This document shows positions 41,151-49,076 of a stretch of DNA of 64,000 nt, piece after piece (within the stretch, counting starts at the first letter, position 1; every line of letters starts with the position of its first letter). The DNA is taken from the NCBI RefSeq assembly GCF_000716605.1, contig NZ_JNXE01000007.1:186001-250000 (forward strand), given 5' to 3'. The notes under the pieces were generated by a model. The model was given only the letters and a program-made list of their open reading frames with translations, was not told the origin of the DNA and ran no database searches. The position numbers and the translations under genes were made by a program. The DNA comes from Streptomyces sp. NRRL F-525 (GTDB lineage Bacteria; Actinomycetota; Actinomycetes; Streptomycetales; Streptomycetaceae).

Positions 41151-42185
41151 ATGATCCGCTCATACCGCACGGCGACGGTGTTCTGTACGGCGGTCACACT
41201 CCTGGCCGCCGCTGCCTGCGACTCCAACTCATCCTCCAAGAGCCCGAGTTCGGCCAAGGATCACCTCACCTACGTCACCGCCTTCGGTGCGGCGGGGCGG
41301 GACGCCTTCGCCTGGGTGGCCGAGCAGAAAGGCTATTTCCGGCAGGCCGGAATCGACGTGAAGATCGAACTCGGAAAAGCCGCCGGTGAGAACCTCAAGG
41401 CCCTCGCCTCCGGAAATGCGCAGTTCACGAGTTTGGACTTCACGGGCGCGATGATTTCCGCGGGGGCCAAGAACTCCACGGCCTATCGAGACTTCCGCGC
41501 CGTACTCGCCATCCACCAGCGGACGCTCGTCTCCATCATGGCGATGCAGGGGTCGGGCATCACCACCCCGAAGGACCTCAAGGGCAAGCGGATCGCGGCC
41601 GCCGCCAACTCCGTGAACCAGTTGCTCTTCCCCGGCTACGCCAAGCTCGCCGGCATCGACACCACCGGCGTCCGCTGGATCGCGGTCCAGCCCGTCCAGC
41701 TGGGCCCGGCCCTCGCGAGCGGAAAGGCCGACGCGCTCAGCACGTTCCTGATCGGCCGGCCCACCATCGAGAAGGCCACCGTGCAGGCCAGGTCGAAGCA
41801 CGTCGTGGTGTTCCCCTACAGCACCTACCTGCCCGACCTCTACGGCAACGCCACCGTCACCACCGCAGCCATCGCCGCGAAGAAACCGGACCTGGTCAAG
41901 CGCTTCCGCACGGCTCTCCTCAAGGGGCTGAAGTACACGATCCAACACCCGGACGAGGCCGGGAAGTTGCTGCACGCCAAGCACCCGGAGACGGACGCCA
42001 CGGCCGCGACCGCTGAGATCAAGCTGATGACGCCGTCCGTGACCGCCGAGGGCGAGTCGTCCATCGGCCTCATTACCCAGGCGCGTTTGCAGCGTGCCAT
42101 CACCAGCCTCCAGGACGCCGGGGTCATCCAGCCCGGGATGACCCCGCAGGACGTCGTCGACTTCGCTGCCATGAAGGGGAGCTGA
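41151..42185 (+). CDS. ABC transporter substrate-binding lipoprotein (NMT1/TauA-like)
   Basis: A 344-residue lipoprotein. The signal sequence ends in the lipobox LAAAAC, with Cys23 the lipidated residue. The mature part has the NMT1/SsuA-like fold: FAWVAEQKGYFRQAGIDVKI, ELGKAAGENLKALASGNAQF, GSGITTPKDLKGKRIAAAAN, FRTALLKGLKYTIQHPDEAG. Such receptors bind pyrimidine precursors, sulfonates, nitrate or aromatic acids; the ligand cannot be told. GGGGAGG precedes the ATG. It is the first of a three-gene operon with a methyltransferase and a permease, divergent from the ATPase gene. Confidence 0.92.
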   Translation: MIRSYRTATVFCTAVTLLAAAACDSNSSSKSPSSAKDHLTYVTAFGAAGRDAFAWVAEQKGYFRQAGIDVKIELGKAAGENLKALASGNAQFTSLDFTGAMISAGAKNSTAYRDFRAVLAIHQRTLVSIMAMQGSGITTPKDLKGKRIAAAANSVNQLLFPGYAKLAGIDTTGVRWIAVQPVQLGPALASGKADALSTFLIGRPTIEKATVQARSKHVVVFPYSTYLPDLYGNATVTTAAIAAKKPDLVKRFRTALLKGLKYTIQHPDEAGKLLHAKHPETDATAATAEIKLMTPSVTAEGESSIGLITQARLQRAITSLQDAGVIQPGMTPQDVVDFAAMKGS

Positions 42186-42190
42186 CGGAG

Positions 42191-42991
42191 GTGGAGACCC
42201 CGCTGCCGTACGTCTTCGACAACGACCACCCGGAGGCCGTCGACCGGCACGGTCAACTCCCCGCGATCCTCGACGAGTTCACGATCTCGCGGCTGACCTC
42301 CCTCGGCGACCTGACCGGCCGGCGCTGTCTGGAGACCGGCGCCGGGGGTGGCAGCATCGCCGACTGGTTCGCCCGCGCGACGGGACCGACCGGGCGGGTG
42401 CTCGCCACCGACGTCAACACCCGTCATCTGCCGCCGAGTCCGCCCTACGACGTGCTCGTGCACGACCTGGAGAGCGAACCGGTGCCGGACGGGCCCTGGG
42501 ACGTGATCCACGCCCGGCTGGTGCTGCTGCACCTGCCCGGACGGGAGGCCGTTCTCCGACGGCTCGCGGCGGCGCTCGCACCCGGTGGCGCACTGGTGGT
42601 GGAGGACTTCGAGACGACCTTCCGCAAGCTGGTGCTGGCGGCCCCGACTTCGGAGGCGGCCCAACTGGTCGACCGCTACCAGGAGTTGCTGGTCGAACGG
42701 GTCCTGCCCGCCCACGGCAACGACCCCACCTGGGCGGGCCGGGTGCCCGCCGCCATGCTGGAGGCGGGCCTGACCGACGTGGACACCGTGATCGAGTCCC
42801 GGTCCTGGCCGGGCGGCACCGCGGGCGCGCTGCTGATCGGCGCCAACATCGCGCAGGCGCGGGAGGACTTCCTGGCGGCCGGCATGACGGAGGCCCAACT
42901 CGACGAGCTGGAAAGGCTGGTGGCCGATCCCCGGCTGCTGGTGCGCGGCCACTTCACCTACTCGACCATCGGCCGCAGGCCTTCCGCGTGA
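42191..42991 (+). CDS. SAM-dependent methyltransferase embedded in an ABC operon
   Basis: A 266-residue class I methyltransferase. GRRCLETGAGGGSIADWFA near 44-62 is motif I, VLATDVNTRHLPPSPPYDVL covers motif II, WDVIHARLVLLHLPGREAVL motif IV, and LAPGGALVVEDFE motif V. The blocks resemble methyltransferases of natural-product or small-molecule metabolism. GTG 42191 starts five bases after the binding-protein stop, and its own stop overlaps the permease GTG in GTGA, so all three genes are co-translated. A methyltransferase inside a TauABC-like operon is unusual; it may modify the imported compound. Confidence 0.9.
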   Translation: METPLPYVFDNDHPEAVDRHGQLPAILDEFTISRLTSLGDLTGRRCLETGAGGGSIADWFARATGPTGRVLATDVNTRHLPPSPPYDVLVHDLESEPVPDGPWDVIHARLVLLHLPGREAVLRRLAAALAPGGALVVEDFETTFRKLVLAAPTSEAAQLVDRYQELLVERVLPAHGNDPTWAGRVPAAMLEAGLTDVDTVIESRSWPGGTAGALLIGANIAQAREDFLAAGMTEAQLDELERLVADPRLLVRGHFTYSTIGRRPSA

Positions 42992-43746
42992 GACGCGTCC
43001 TGGCGGCGGGACCGCCGGTCCTGGCGGCGGTGTGCGCGCTGGCCGGGTGGTGGCTGGCGACCGTCGCCTTCGGCATCCGGTCGTTCCTGCTGCCGTCGCC
43101 GCCCGATGTGGTCGACGCCTTCGACCGGCTGCCCGGCTATCTGCTCCGGCAGACCTGGCAGACGTTCACCGAGACGGCCGTAGGCTTCGGCCTGGCCGTC
43201 GGCGCGGGACTCGCGACCGCCGTCCTGCTCACCGCGTCCCGGGGCGTGGAACGCGCGGTCATGCCGCTGCTGGTCGCCGTCAACGCCGTACCCAAGATCG
43301 CGGTGGCACCGCTCCTCGTGGTCTGGCTCGGTTTCGGGACCGCCCCGAAGGTGTTCATGGTGGCGCTCCTCGCCTGGTTCCCCGTCGTCGTGTCGACCAT
43401 GGCCGGGCTGACCTCGGTCCCCCTGGAACTGACCGAGCTGGCCCGCTCCCTCACCGCCTCCCGCTGGCAGACCTACCGCAAACTCCGTATCCCCTGGGCC
43501 CTGCCCCAGGTCTTCACCGGCCTGCGCCTCGGTGTCACCCTGGCCGTCGTGGGCGCGGTCGTCGGCGAGTTCGCGGGCGGCGACCAGGGCCTCGGCTACG
43601 TCATCGTGGCCTCCGGCGGCAACGCCGACACGCCCCTCGCCTTCGCCGCGATGGCCCTGCTCAGCGCGATGAGCGTGCTGCTCTTCTACGTCGTCGTCCT
43701 CACCGAGCGGGCGCTGCTGCCCTGGGCCCGCGAGACCACCGGCTGA
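42988..43746 (+). CDS. ABC transporter permease (SsuC/TauC-like)
   Basis: A 252-residue inner-membrane permease with about six helices. The coupling helix with the EAA-type motif ELARSLTASRWQTYRKLRIP lies near 150-170. PKIAVAPLLVVWLGFGTAPK and VGAVVGEFAGGDQGLGYVI are typical of the nitrate/sulfonate/taurine group. The GTG start overlaps the methyltransferase stop. It should work with the divergently encoded ATPase and the lipoprotein two genes upstream as an importer. Confidence 0.92.
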   Translation: MRRVLAAGPPVLAAVCALAGWWLATVAFGIRSFLLPSPPDVVDAFDRLPGYLLRQTWQTFTETAVGFGLAVGAGLATAVLLTASRGVERAVMPLLVAVNAVPKIAVAPLLVVWLGFGTAPKVFMVALLAWFPVVVSTMAGLTSVPLELTELARSLTASRWQTYRKLRIPWALPQVFTGLRLGVTLAVVGAVVGEFAGGDQGLGYVIVASGGNADTPLAFAAMALLSAMSVLLFYVVVLTERALLPWARETTG

Positions 43747-43878
43747 GCGATCGCCTGCGGGGTCCGTCATCGGGCCGCGCCCGCCCCTCCGCGTAACCAG
43801 TGCGTTTCGGACGTTAATTTCCGCGCCCAAAGGGTTGGCGGGAAACCATCCCCTCGTTATCGTTCACCAACTTCACTC

Positions 43879-43898
43879 AATCGTTCGGCTGAACGAAT
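43879..43898. promoter_or_regulatory. Probable TetR operator before the peptide-ABC operon
   Basis: TCGTTC-GGCT-GAACGA (43881-43896) is a perfect dyad that extends imperfectly to 20 bases. It ends 21 bases before the first gene of the operon, whose last gene is a TetR regulator, so it is the natural candidate operator. Confidence 0.52.
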
Positions 43899-43919
43899 AG
43901 CGACAAGGACGGTCGGTAC

Positions 43920-45503
43920 ATGTCCGACATCCACCACCCGGGCCGCCGGTCGGTGCTCGCCGCGGGCGTCGCCTCGGCCGCCGCGCTCGGCGGGTCCTGG
44001 CTGCTGACCGGCTGCAGTGGGGCACAGGCCGCCCCCGTCCTGCCGGCCGCCGCCGAGAAGGGCGCGCCCGACCGCGGCGGCACCCTGCGCATCGCCCGGC
44101 CGCCCGCCTCCGACGCCGAGACCCTCGACCCGGCCAGCTCCCTGTCCGCGTACGAGTACCTGGGCGCCCTCTACAACCGGCTCGTCCGCGTCGCCGCGAA
44201 CGGTGAGCTGGCTCCCGACCTCGCCGAGTCCTGGGAGACCGACGCCAAGGCCCGCACCTGGACCTTCCGCCTCCGCAAGGACGTCGCCTTCCACAACGGC
44301 CGCGCCTTCACCTCCGCCGACGCCGCCTACACCCTGCGCCACATCCTCGACAAGGCGACGGCGTCCCCGCAGGCCGCGGTCCTCGCCCCGCTCATCGACC
44401 CGGCGAAGCTGGGCACGCCCGACGCCCACACGCTCGTCGTGCCGCTGAAGAGCCCGAACGCCGAGTTCCCGAGCCTACTGACGCACTACAACTGCTACGT
44501 CATCCCCGACGGCAGCGCGAAGTCGATCGGCCGCACCGGCATCGGCACCGGCCCGTTCAAGCTGGAGTCGTTCGCACCGGCGGGCCCCGGCCGCGTCACC
44601 GCGTACAAGGACCACTTCGCGGGCCGCCCCGTCCTCGACGCGATCGCCTTCTACTCGGTCGCCGACATGTCCGCCCGCTCAAACGCCTTGCTCGCAGGCC
44701 AAGTTGACCTCCTCTCCCAGACCAACCTCGACTTCGCGACCGCCCGCGTGGTCGCCGCCTCCGACCGCGCGACCATCGCCCGCGTGAAGAACGCCCAGTG
44801 GTACGTGCTCCCGATGCTCACCACCGAGAAGCCCTTCACCGACGTCCGCGTCCGCCAGGCGATGAAGCTCGCCTACGACCCCGAGCACGTGGTGAAGGTC
44901 GCCCTCCAGGGCGCGGGCACGGCCGGCTGGGACAACCCCGTACCGCCGAGCGACCCCGCCTACATCTCCGCACATCCGAAGCACGACCCGGAGAAGGCCA
45001 AGTACCTGCTGAAGCAGGCGGGTCACGAGGGCCTGGCGATGGACCTCTACACCTCCTCCTACGACCCGCTGTTCACGCCGATGGCGCTCGCCTACCAGGA
45101 CTCGGCGAAGCGCGCCGGTATCCGGATCAAGGTCAAGACGGCCTCGGCGGACTCGTACTACACGCAGATCTGGATGAAGAAGCCGCTGATGGCGACCTAT
45201 TGGTTCACCGGTCGGCCCGTCGACCAGCTCTTCACCCAGATTTTCCGCAGCGGCTCCTCCTACAACGAGACCGCCTGGTCCGACAAGACCTTCGATGCCG
45301 TACTCGACAAGGCCCGTGCCGAGATCGACGACACCAAGCGGCGCGAACTCTACGGCGAGGCGCAGACGTTGGTGATCGAGAGAGGCGGGGCGATGACCCC
45401 GATGTTCGCCGACCGGCTCGTCGGTATCTCCCGCAAGGTGCGCGGATACGCCGAGCACGGCTTCGAGTTCGACTACCTCAACATCGGCCTGAAGGGAGCC
45501 TGA
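43920..45503 (+). CDS. ABC transporter substrate-binding protein, peptide/opine type (SBP_bac_5)
   Basis: A 527-residue receptor. The N-terminus HHPGRRSVLAAGVASAAALG has a twin-arginine-like pair and ends in the lipobox LLTGC (Cys near 32), so it is an exported lipoprotein, perhaps through Tat. The mature part is SBP_bac_5: LRIARPPASDAETLDPASSL, LAPDLAESWETDAKARTWTF, VAFHNGRAFTSADAAYTLRH, IGTGPFKLESF and TDVRVRQAMKLAYDPEHVV. Such proteins bind oligopeptides, dipeptides, opines or sugars. It heads a six-gene operon. The ligand is unknown, but a CocE-like hydrolase in the operon suggests an ester or amide. Confidence 0.92.
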   Translation: MSDIHHPGRRSVLAAGVASAAALGGSWLLTGCSGAQAAPVLPAAAEKGAPDRGGTLRIARPPASDAETLDPASSLSAYEYLGALYNRLVRVAANGELAPDLAESWETDAKARTWTFRLRKDVAFHNGRAFTSADAAYTLRHILDKATASPQAAVLAPLIDPAKLGTPDAHTLVVPLKSPNAEFPSLLTHYNCYVIPDGSAKSIGRTGIGTGPFKLESFAPAGPGRVTAYKDHFAGRPVLDAIAFYSVADMSARSNALLAGQVDLLSQTNLDFATARVVAASDRATIARVKNAQWYVLPMLTTEKPFTDVRVRQAMKLAYDPEHVVKVALQGAGTAGWDNPVPPSDPAYISAHPKHDPEKAKYLLKQAGHEGLAMDLYTSSYDPLFTPMALAYQDSAKRAGIRIKVKTASADSYYTQIWMKKPLMATYWFTGRPVDQLFTQIFRSGSSYNETAWSDKTFDAVLDKARAEIDDTKRRELYGEAQTLVIERGGAMTPMFADRLVGISRKVRGYAEHGFEFDYLNIGLKGA

Positions 45504-45505
45504 CC

Positions 45506-46462
45506 ATGCTCTCCTTCATAACCCGCCGTATCGCGGCCGCAGTTGGCACCCTCTTCCTCTCCTCGATCCTCGTCTTCCTCGCCGTCCAGGCGCTGCCCGG
45601 TGACGTCGCCACCCAGATCCTCGGCAAGGACGCGACCCCGGACGCGGTGGCGGCCCTGCGCACCAAGCTCAACCTCGACCAGCCCGCCTGGGAGCGCTAC
45701 GGCCACTGGGTCTGGGGCGCCCTGCACGGCGACTTCGGCACCTCCCTCGTCTCCGGCAAGGCCGTCGGCGGCGAAGTGTCCATGTATCTCGGCAACTCCG
45801 CGCTGATCGCCGTCGTCACGGTCCTCTTCGCGGTCACCGGCTCGATCGCCCTCGGCATCCTCGCGGGCCTCTACCGCGACCGCTGGCCCGACCACGTCAT
45901 CTCCACCGTCAGCCTCGTCGGCATGAGCGTCCCCGAGTTCGTCGTGGCCACCGTCCTCGTCCTGTGCTTCTCGGTCGCCCTCCCGTGGTTCCCCGCGGTT
46001 GTCCTCTACGGCCCCGACGCCACCGTCTCCCAACTCCTGCCCGCCGTATGGCTTCCCGCGCTCGCCCTCGCGGTGGTGATGGCCGCGTACATCGTGCGCA
46101 TGGCCCGCACCTCGGTCATCGACGTGATGGCCACCGAGTACGTCACCACCGCCCGCCTCAAGGGCCTCTCCACCTGGCGGGTCGTCACCCGACACGCCCT
46201 GCCCAGCGCCCTGTTGCCCACCCTGCACGTCATCGCGCTCAACGTCGCGTGGCTGGTCGGCGGGGTCGCGGTGGTCGAGAACGTCTTCAACTACCCGGGC
46301 ATCGGCAAGCTGATGCTCTCCTCCGTGCAGAACCGCGACCTGCCCACCATCCAGGCCATCGCCCTCATCAGCGCGGTCGTCTACGTCGTCTGCAACCTCG
46401 CCGCCGACCTCGCCACCATGGCCCTGAACCCCAGGCTCCGCACCCGAGGGAGGACCCGATGA
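45506..46462 (+). CDS. ABC transporter permease, DppB/OppB-like
   Basis: A 318-residue permease with the family N-terminus MLSFITRRIAAAVGTLFLSS, the VFLAVQALPGDVATQILGK entry with the conserved PGD, and about six helices. The coupling region TEYVTTARLKGLSTWRVVTR and the ENVFNYPGIGKLMLSSVQNR motif are diagnostic. ATG 45506 follows GGAG. The stop overlaps the next ATG in ATGA. It pairs with the following DppC-like permease to form the translocation channel. Confidence 0.94.
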   Translation: MLSFITRRIAAAVGTLFLSSILVFLAVQALPGDVATQILGKDATPDAVAALRTKLNLDQPAWERYGHWVWGALHGDFGTSLVSGKAVGGEVSMYLGNSALIAVVTVLFAVTGSIALGILAGLYRDRWPDHVISTVSLVGMSVPEFVVATVLVLCFSVALPWFPAVVLYGPDATVSQLLPAVWLPALALAVVMAAYIVRMARTSVIDVMATEYVTTARLKGLSTWRVVTRHALPSALLPTLHVIALNVAWLVGGVAVVENVFNYPGIGKLMLSSVQNRDLPTIQAIALISAVVYVVCNLAADLATMALNPRLRTRGRTR

Positions 46463-47346
46463 CCACGCTCGACACCGCCGCGCCGACGACCGTACGAGGC
46501 GCCCGCACCGTCCGCGCCTGGCGCACCGTGAGCAGTTCCCGCACGGCCCTCGTCGGCCTCGCGATCGTCGCCGTCCACGTCCTGATCGCGCTGCTCGCCC
46601 CCCTCCTCACCTCCTACGACCCGATCGCCAACGACGCCAACCACGCCCTGCTCGGCCCGAGTTGGAGCCACTGGGCCGGCACCGACCAGTACGGCCGCGA
46701 CGTCCTCGCCCGCGTCCTCTACGGCGGCCGGTACGCACTCGGTATCTCCGTCACCGCGACCCTGCTGACCGTCGCCCTCGGCACGGTCATCGGCTGCGCG
46801 GCGGCCCTGCGCGGCGGCTGGTTCGACGACGTACTGGGCCGGGTCCTGGACGCGATCCTGTCCATCCCGTCCGTCCTGGCACTCCTCGTCGTCGTGACCG
46901 CCCTCGGCACCGGCCCGGCGGTCATCGTCCTCGCCGTCGCGATCACCTACGTCCCGCAGGTCGTCCGCGTCGTGCGTGGCGCCGCCCTCGCGGTGGTCCC
47001 CGCCGACTACGTGACCGCGGCCCGCGCCCGCGGTGAGAGCACCTGGTCGATCCTGCGCCGGGAGATCCTGCCGAACATCACCGACGTGGTGTGCGTGGAG
47101 TTCGCGATGCGGGCCTCCTGGGTCGTGCTGCTGATCTCCTCGCTGTCCTTCCTCGGCTTCGGCGCCGACCCGCCAACTCCCGACTGGGGCCTGATGGTCG
47201 CCGAGAACCGCACCGCCATCACCGTCGTCCCGATGGCCAGCCTCGCCCCCATCATCGCCCTGGCCACGCTCGTGGTCGGGCTCAACCTCGCGGCCGACGG
47301 CCTGTCCAAGGCGTGGGGCGTCGACCGGATCAGGGAGGGCTCCTGA
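46459..47346 (+). CDS. ABC transporter permease, DppC/OppC-like
   Basis: A 295-residue permease. LAPLLTSYDPIANDANHALL and HWAGTDQYGRDVLARVLYGG form the hallmark TDxxGRD region, about six helices follow, and ADYVTAARARGESTWSILRR is the coupling motif, then SLSFLGFGADPPTPDWGLMV. Start and stop overlap the neighbouring genes (ATGA and TGATG), so translation is coupled through the operon. Confidence 0.94.
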   Translation: MTTLDTAAPTTVRGARTVRAWRTVSSSRTALVGLAIVAVHVLIALLAPLLTSYDPIANDANHALLGPSWSHWAGTDQYGRDVLARVLYGGRYALGISVTATLLTVALGTVIGCAAALRGGWFDDVLGRVLDAILSIPSVLALLVVVTALGTGPAVIVLAVAITYVPQVVRVVRGAALAVVPADYVTAARARGESTWSILRREILPNITDVVCVEFAMRASWVVLLISSLSFLGFGADPPTPDWGLMVAENRTAITVVPMASLAPIIALATLVVGLNLAADGLSKAWGVDRIREGS

Positions 47347-49076
47347 TGGCCTCGATCGTGTCCGTCAACTCCCTGTCCGTGGCCTACCGTTCGGGCGGCC
47401 AGGACGTGCCCGTCGTCCACGAGGTCTCGCTGGACGTCGCCGAGGGGCAGACCCACGCCCTCGTCGGCGAGTCCGGCAGCGGCAAGTCGACCATCGCCGC
47501 GACCCTGCTTGGCCATCTGCGCCACGGATCGCGGATCACCGGGGGCTCGGTCCAGGTGTCCGGCGCCGACGTTTTCGCCCTCCCCGCACGGGAGTTGCGG
47601 CGACTGCGCGGCGGAGCGGTCGCCATGGTCGGCCAGAACGCCGGCCACGCCCTCACCCCCTCCATGCGCATCGGACGACAGATCGCCGAGGCGGGCGGTG
47701 ACGTGCCCGTCGTCGACCTCCTCGAACAGGTCCGGCTGCCGCGCCCGGCGGAGCTGGCCCGCCGCTACCCGCACGAACTCTCCGGCGGCCAGCAGCAACG
47801 CGTCGCCATCGCCATGGCCATCGCGGCCCGCCCCAAGGTCCTCGTCCTCGACGAGCCGACCACCGGCCTGGACGTCGTCACCCAGCGCAGCGTCCTCGAC
47901 CTGATCGCCGCCCTCCGCGACGAACTCGGTCTGGCCGCAGTCCTGGTGAGCCACGACCTCGGCGTCGTCGCCCACATGGCCGACGAGGTGACCGTCCTGC
48001 GCTCGGGCCGCGTGGTGGAGTCGGCGCCCACGAGGCAGCTGTTCGCGCAGCCCCAAGACCCGTACACCAAGCGCCTGTTGGCGAGCGTGCCGCGCCTCGA
48101 CGACGTCGGGCTCGCCGTCGTCGGAGACGCGGGGGAGCGGGAGGTCAGGCCCCGGGCGGAAGTCCCCGCCGATGCCCCCGTTGCCGTCTCCGCGCAGGAC
48201 ATCACCATCGACTACGGCAGCACCCGTGCCGTCCACGGCGTTTCCTTCGATGTCCGGCGCGGCGAAGTCCTCGCCCTGGTGGGCGAGTCGGGCAGCGGCA
48301 AGTCCACCCTCGCGTGGTCCCTGGCCGGACTGCGCACCCCGTCCGGCGGCACGTTGAAGCACGCGGACGGCGACCTCGCGCGCTCCGCGCAGCAACGCCC
48401 GCTGTCCCTGCGGCGCCGCGTGCAGCTCGTCTTCCAGAACGCCGACACCTCGCTCAACCCCCGCCGCTCCGTGGGCGACGCGGTCCGCCACCCCCTGCGC
48501 TTCTTCGGCACGGTGACCGACCGCACGGAGGCGACCGAGCGGGCCCGCCGGCTCATCGCCGACGTACGCCTCGACCCGGCCCTCGCCGACCGCCTGCCCG
48601 CGCAGCTCTCCGGCGGCCAGCGCCAACGCATAGGCATCGCAAGGGCGTTGGCGGGCGAACCGGACGTCCTGATCGCCGACGAGATCACCACCGCACTGGA
48701 TGTATCGGTCCAGGCCGACGTACTCCGACTCCTCGACGACCTACGGCGCGAACGCGACCTGGCGTGCCTGTTCATCAGCCACGACCTGGCCGTCGTACGG
48801 GGCATCGCGGACCGGGTCGTCGTCCTGCGCCACGGAGTCGTCGTCGAAGAGGGCCCGACGGAAGCCGTGTTCGCCGACCCCCAGCACCCCTACACCCGCC
48901 AACTCATGGCCGCCGCCCTCGAACCCGACCCCGACGCGCAGCCCTACGTCGACGACACCGCCGACTGGGCCGACGCGGCGGACGGGGACGACATCTGGAC
49001 CGACCAGGGCGACGACGGCCACCGCGTCCGTCGCTGGCGTCCCCTCAACGCCCCCGTGGCGGAAGGAGCTTTGTGA
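47346..49076 (+). CDS. Dual-ATPase ABC transporter protein (GsiA/DppD-DppF fusion type)
   Basis: A 576-residue protein with two ATPase halves. The first has VGESGSGKSTIAA, signature ELSGGQQQRVAIAMA and Walker B VLVLDEPTTGLDV. The second has VGESGSGKSTLAW, signature QLSGGQRQRIGIARA and a Walker B that reads VLIADEITTALDVS, where the usual Pro after the catalytic Glu is Ile. Each half ends with the peptide-type QDPYTKRLL or QHPYTRQLM motif. It powers the two permeases encoded upstream. An acidic tail (DDTADWADAADGDD) follows the second half. The stop overlaps the hydrolase GTG. Confidence 0.93.
   Translation: MASIVSVNSLSVAYRSGGQDVPVVHEVSLDVAEGQTHALVGESGSGKSTIAATLLGHLRHGSRITGGSVQVSGADVFALPARELRRLRGGAVAMVGQNAGHALTPSMRIGRQIAEAGGDVPVVDLLEQVRLPRPAELARRYPHELSGGQQQRVAIAMAIAARPKVLVLDEPTTGLDVVTQRSVLDLIAALRDELGLAAVLVSHDLGVVAHMADEVTVLRSGRVVESAPTRQLFAQPQDPYTKRLLASVPRLDDVGLAVVGDAGEREVRPRAEVPADAPVAVSAQDITIDYGSTRAVHGVSFDVRRGEVLALVGESGSGKSTLAWSLAGLRTPSGGTLKHADGDLARSAQQRPLSLRRRVQLVFQNADTSLNPRRSVGDAVRHPLRFFGTVTDRTEATERARRLIADVRLDPALADRLPAQLSGGQRQRIGIARALAGEPDVLIADEITTALDVSVQADVLRLLDDLRRERDLACLFISHDLAVVRGIADRVVVLRHGVVVEEGPTEAVFADPQHPYTRQLMAAALEPDPDAQPYVDDTADWADAADGDDIWTDQGDDGHRVRRWRPLNAPVAEGAL

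Noticed and set aside
48314..49072. N-terminal extension of the CocE-like hydrolase
   Set aside because: It overlaps the ATPase gene in another frame and is Arg/Pro-rich; the GTG at 49073 has a strong ribosome site and the usual operon overlap.
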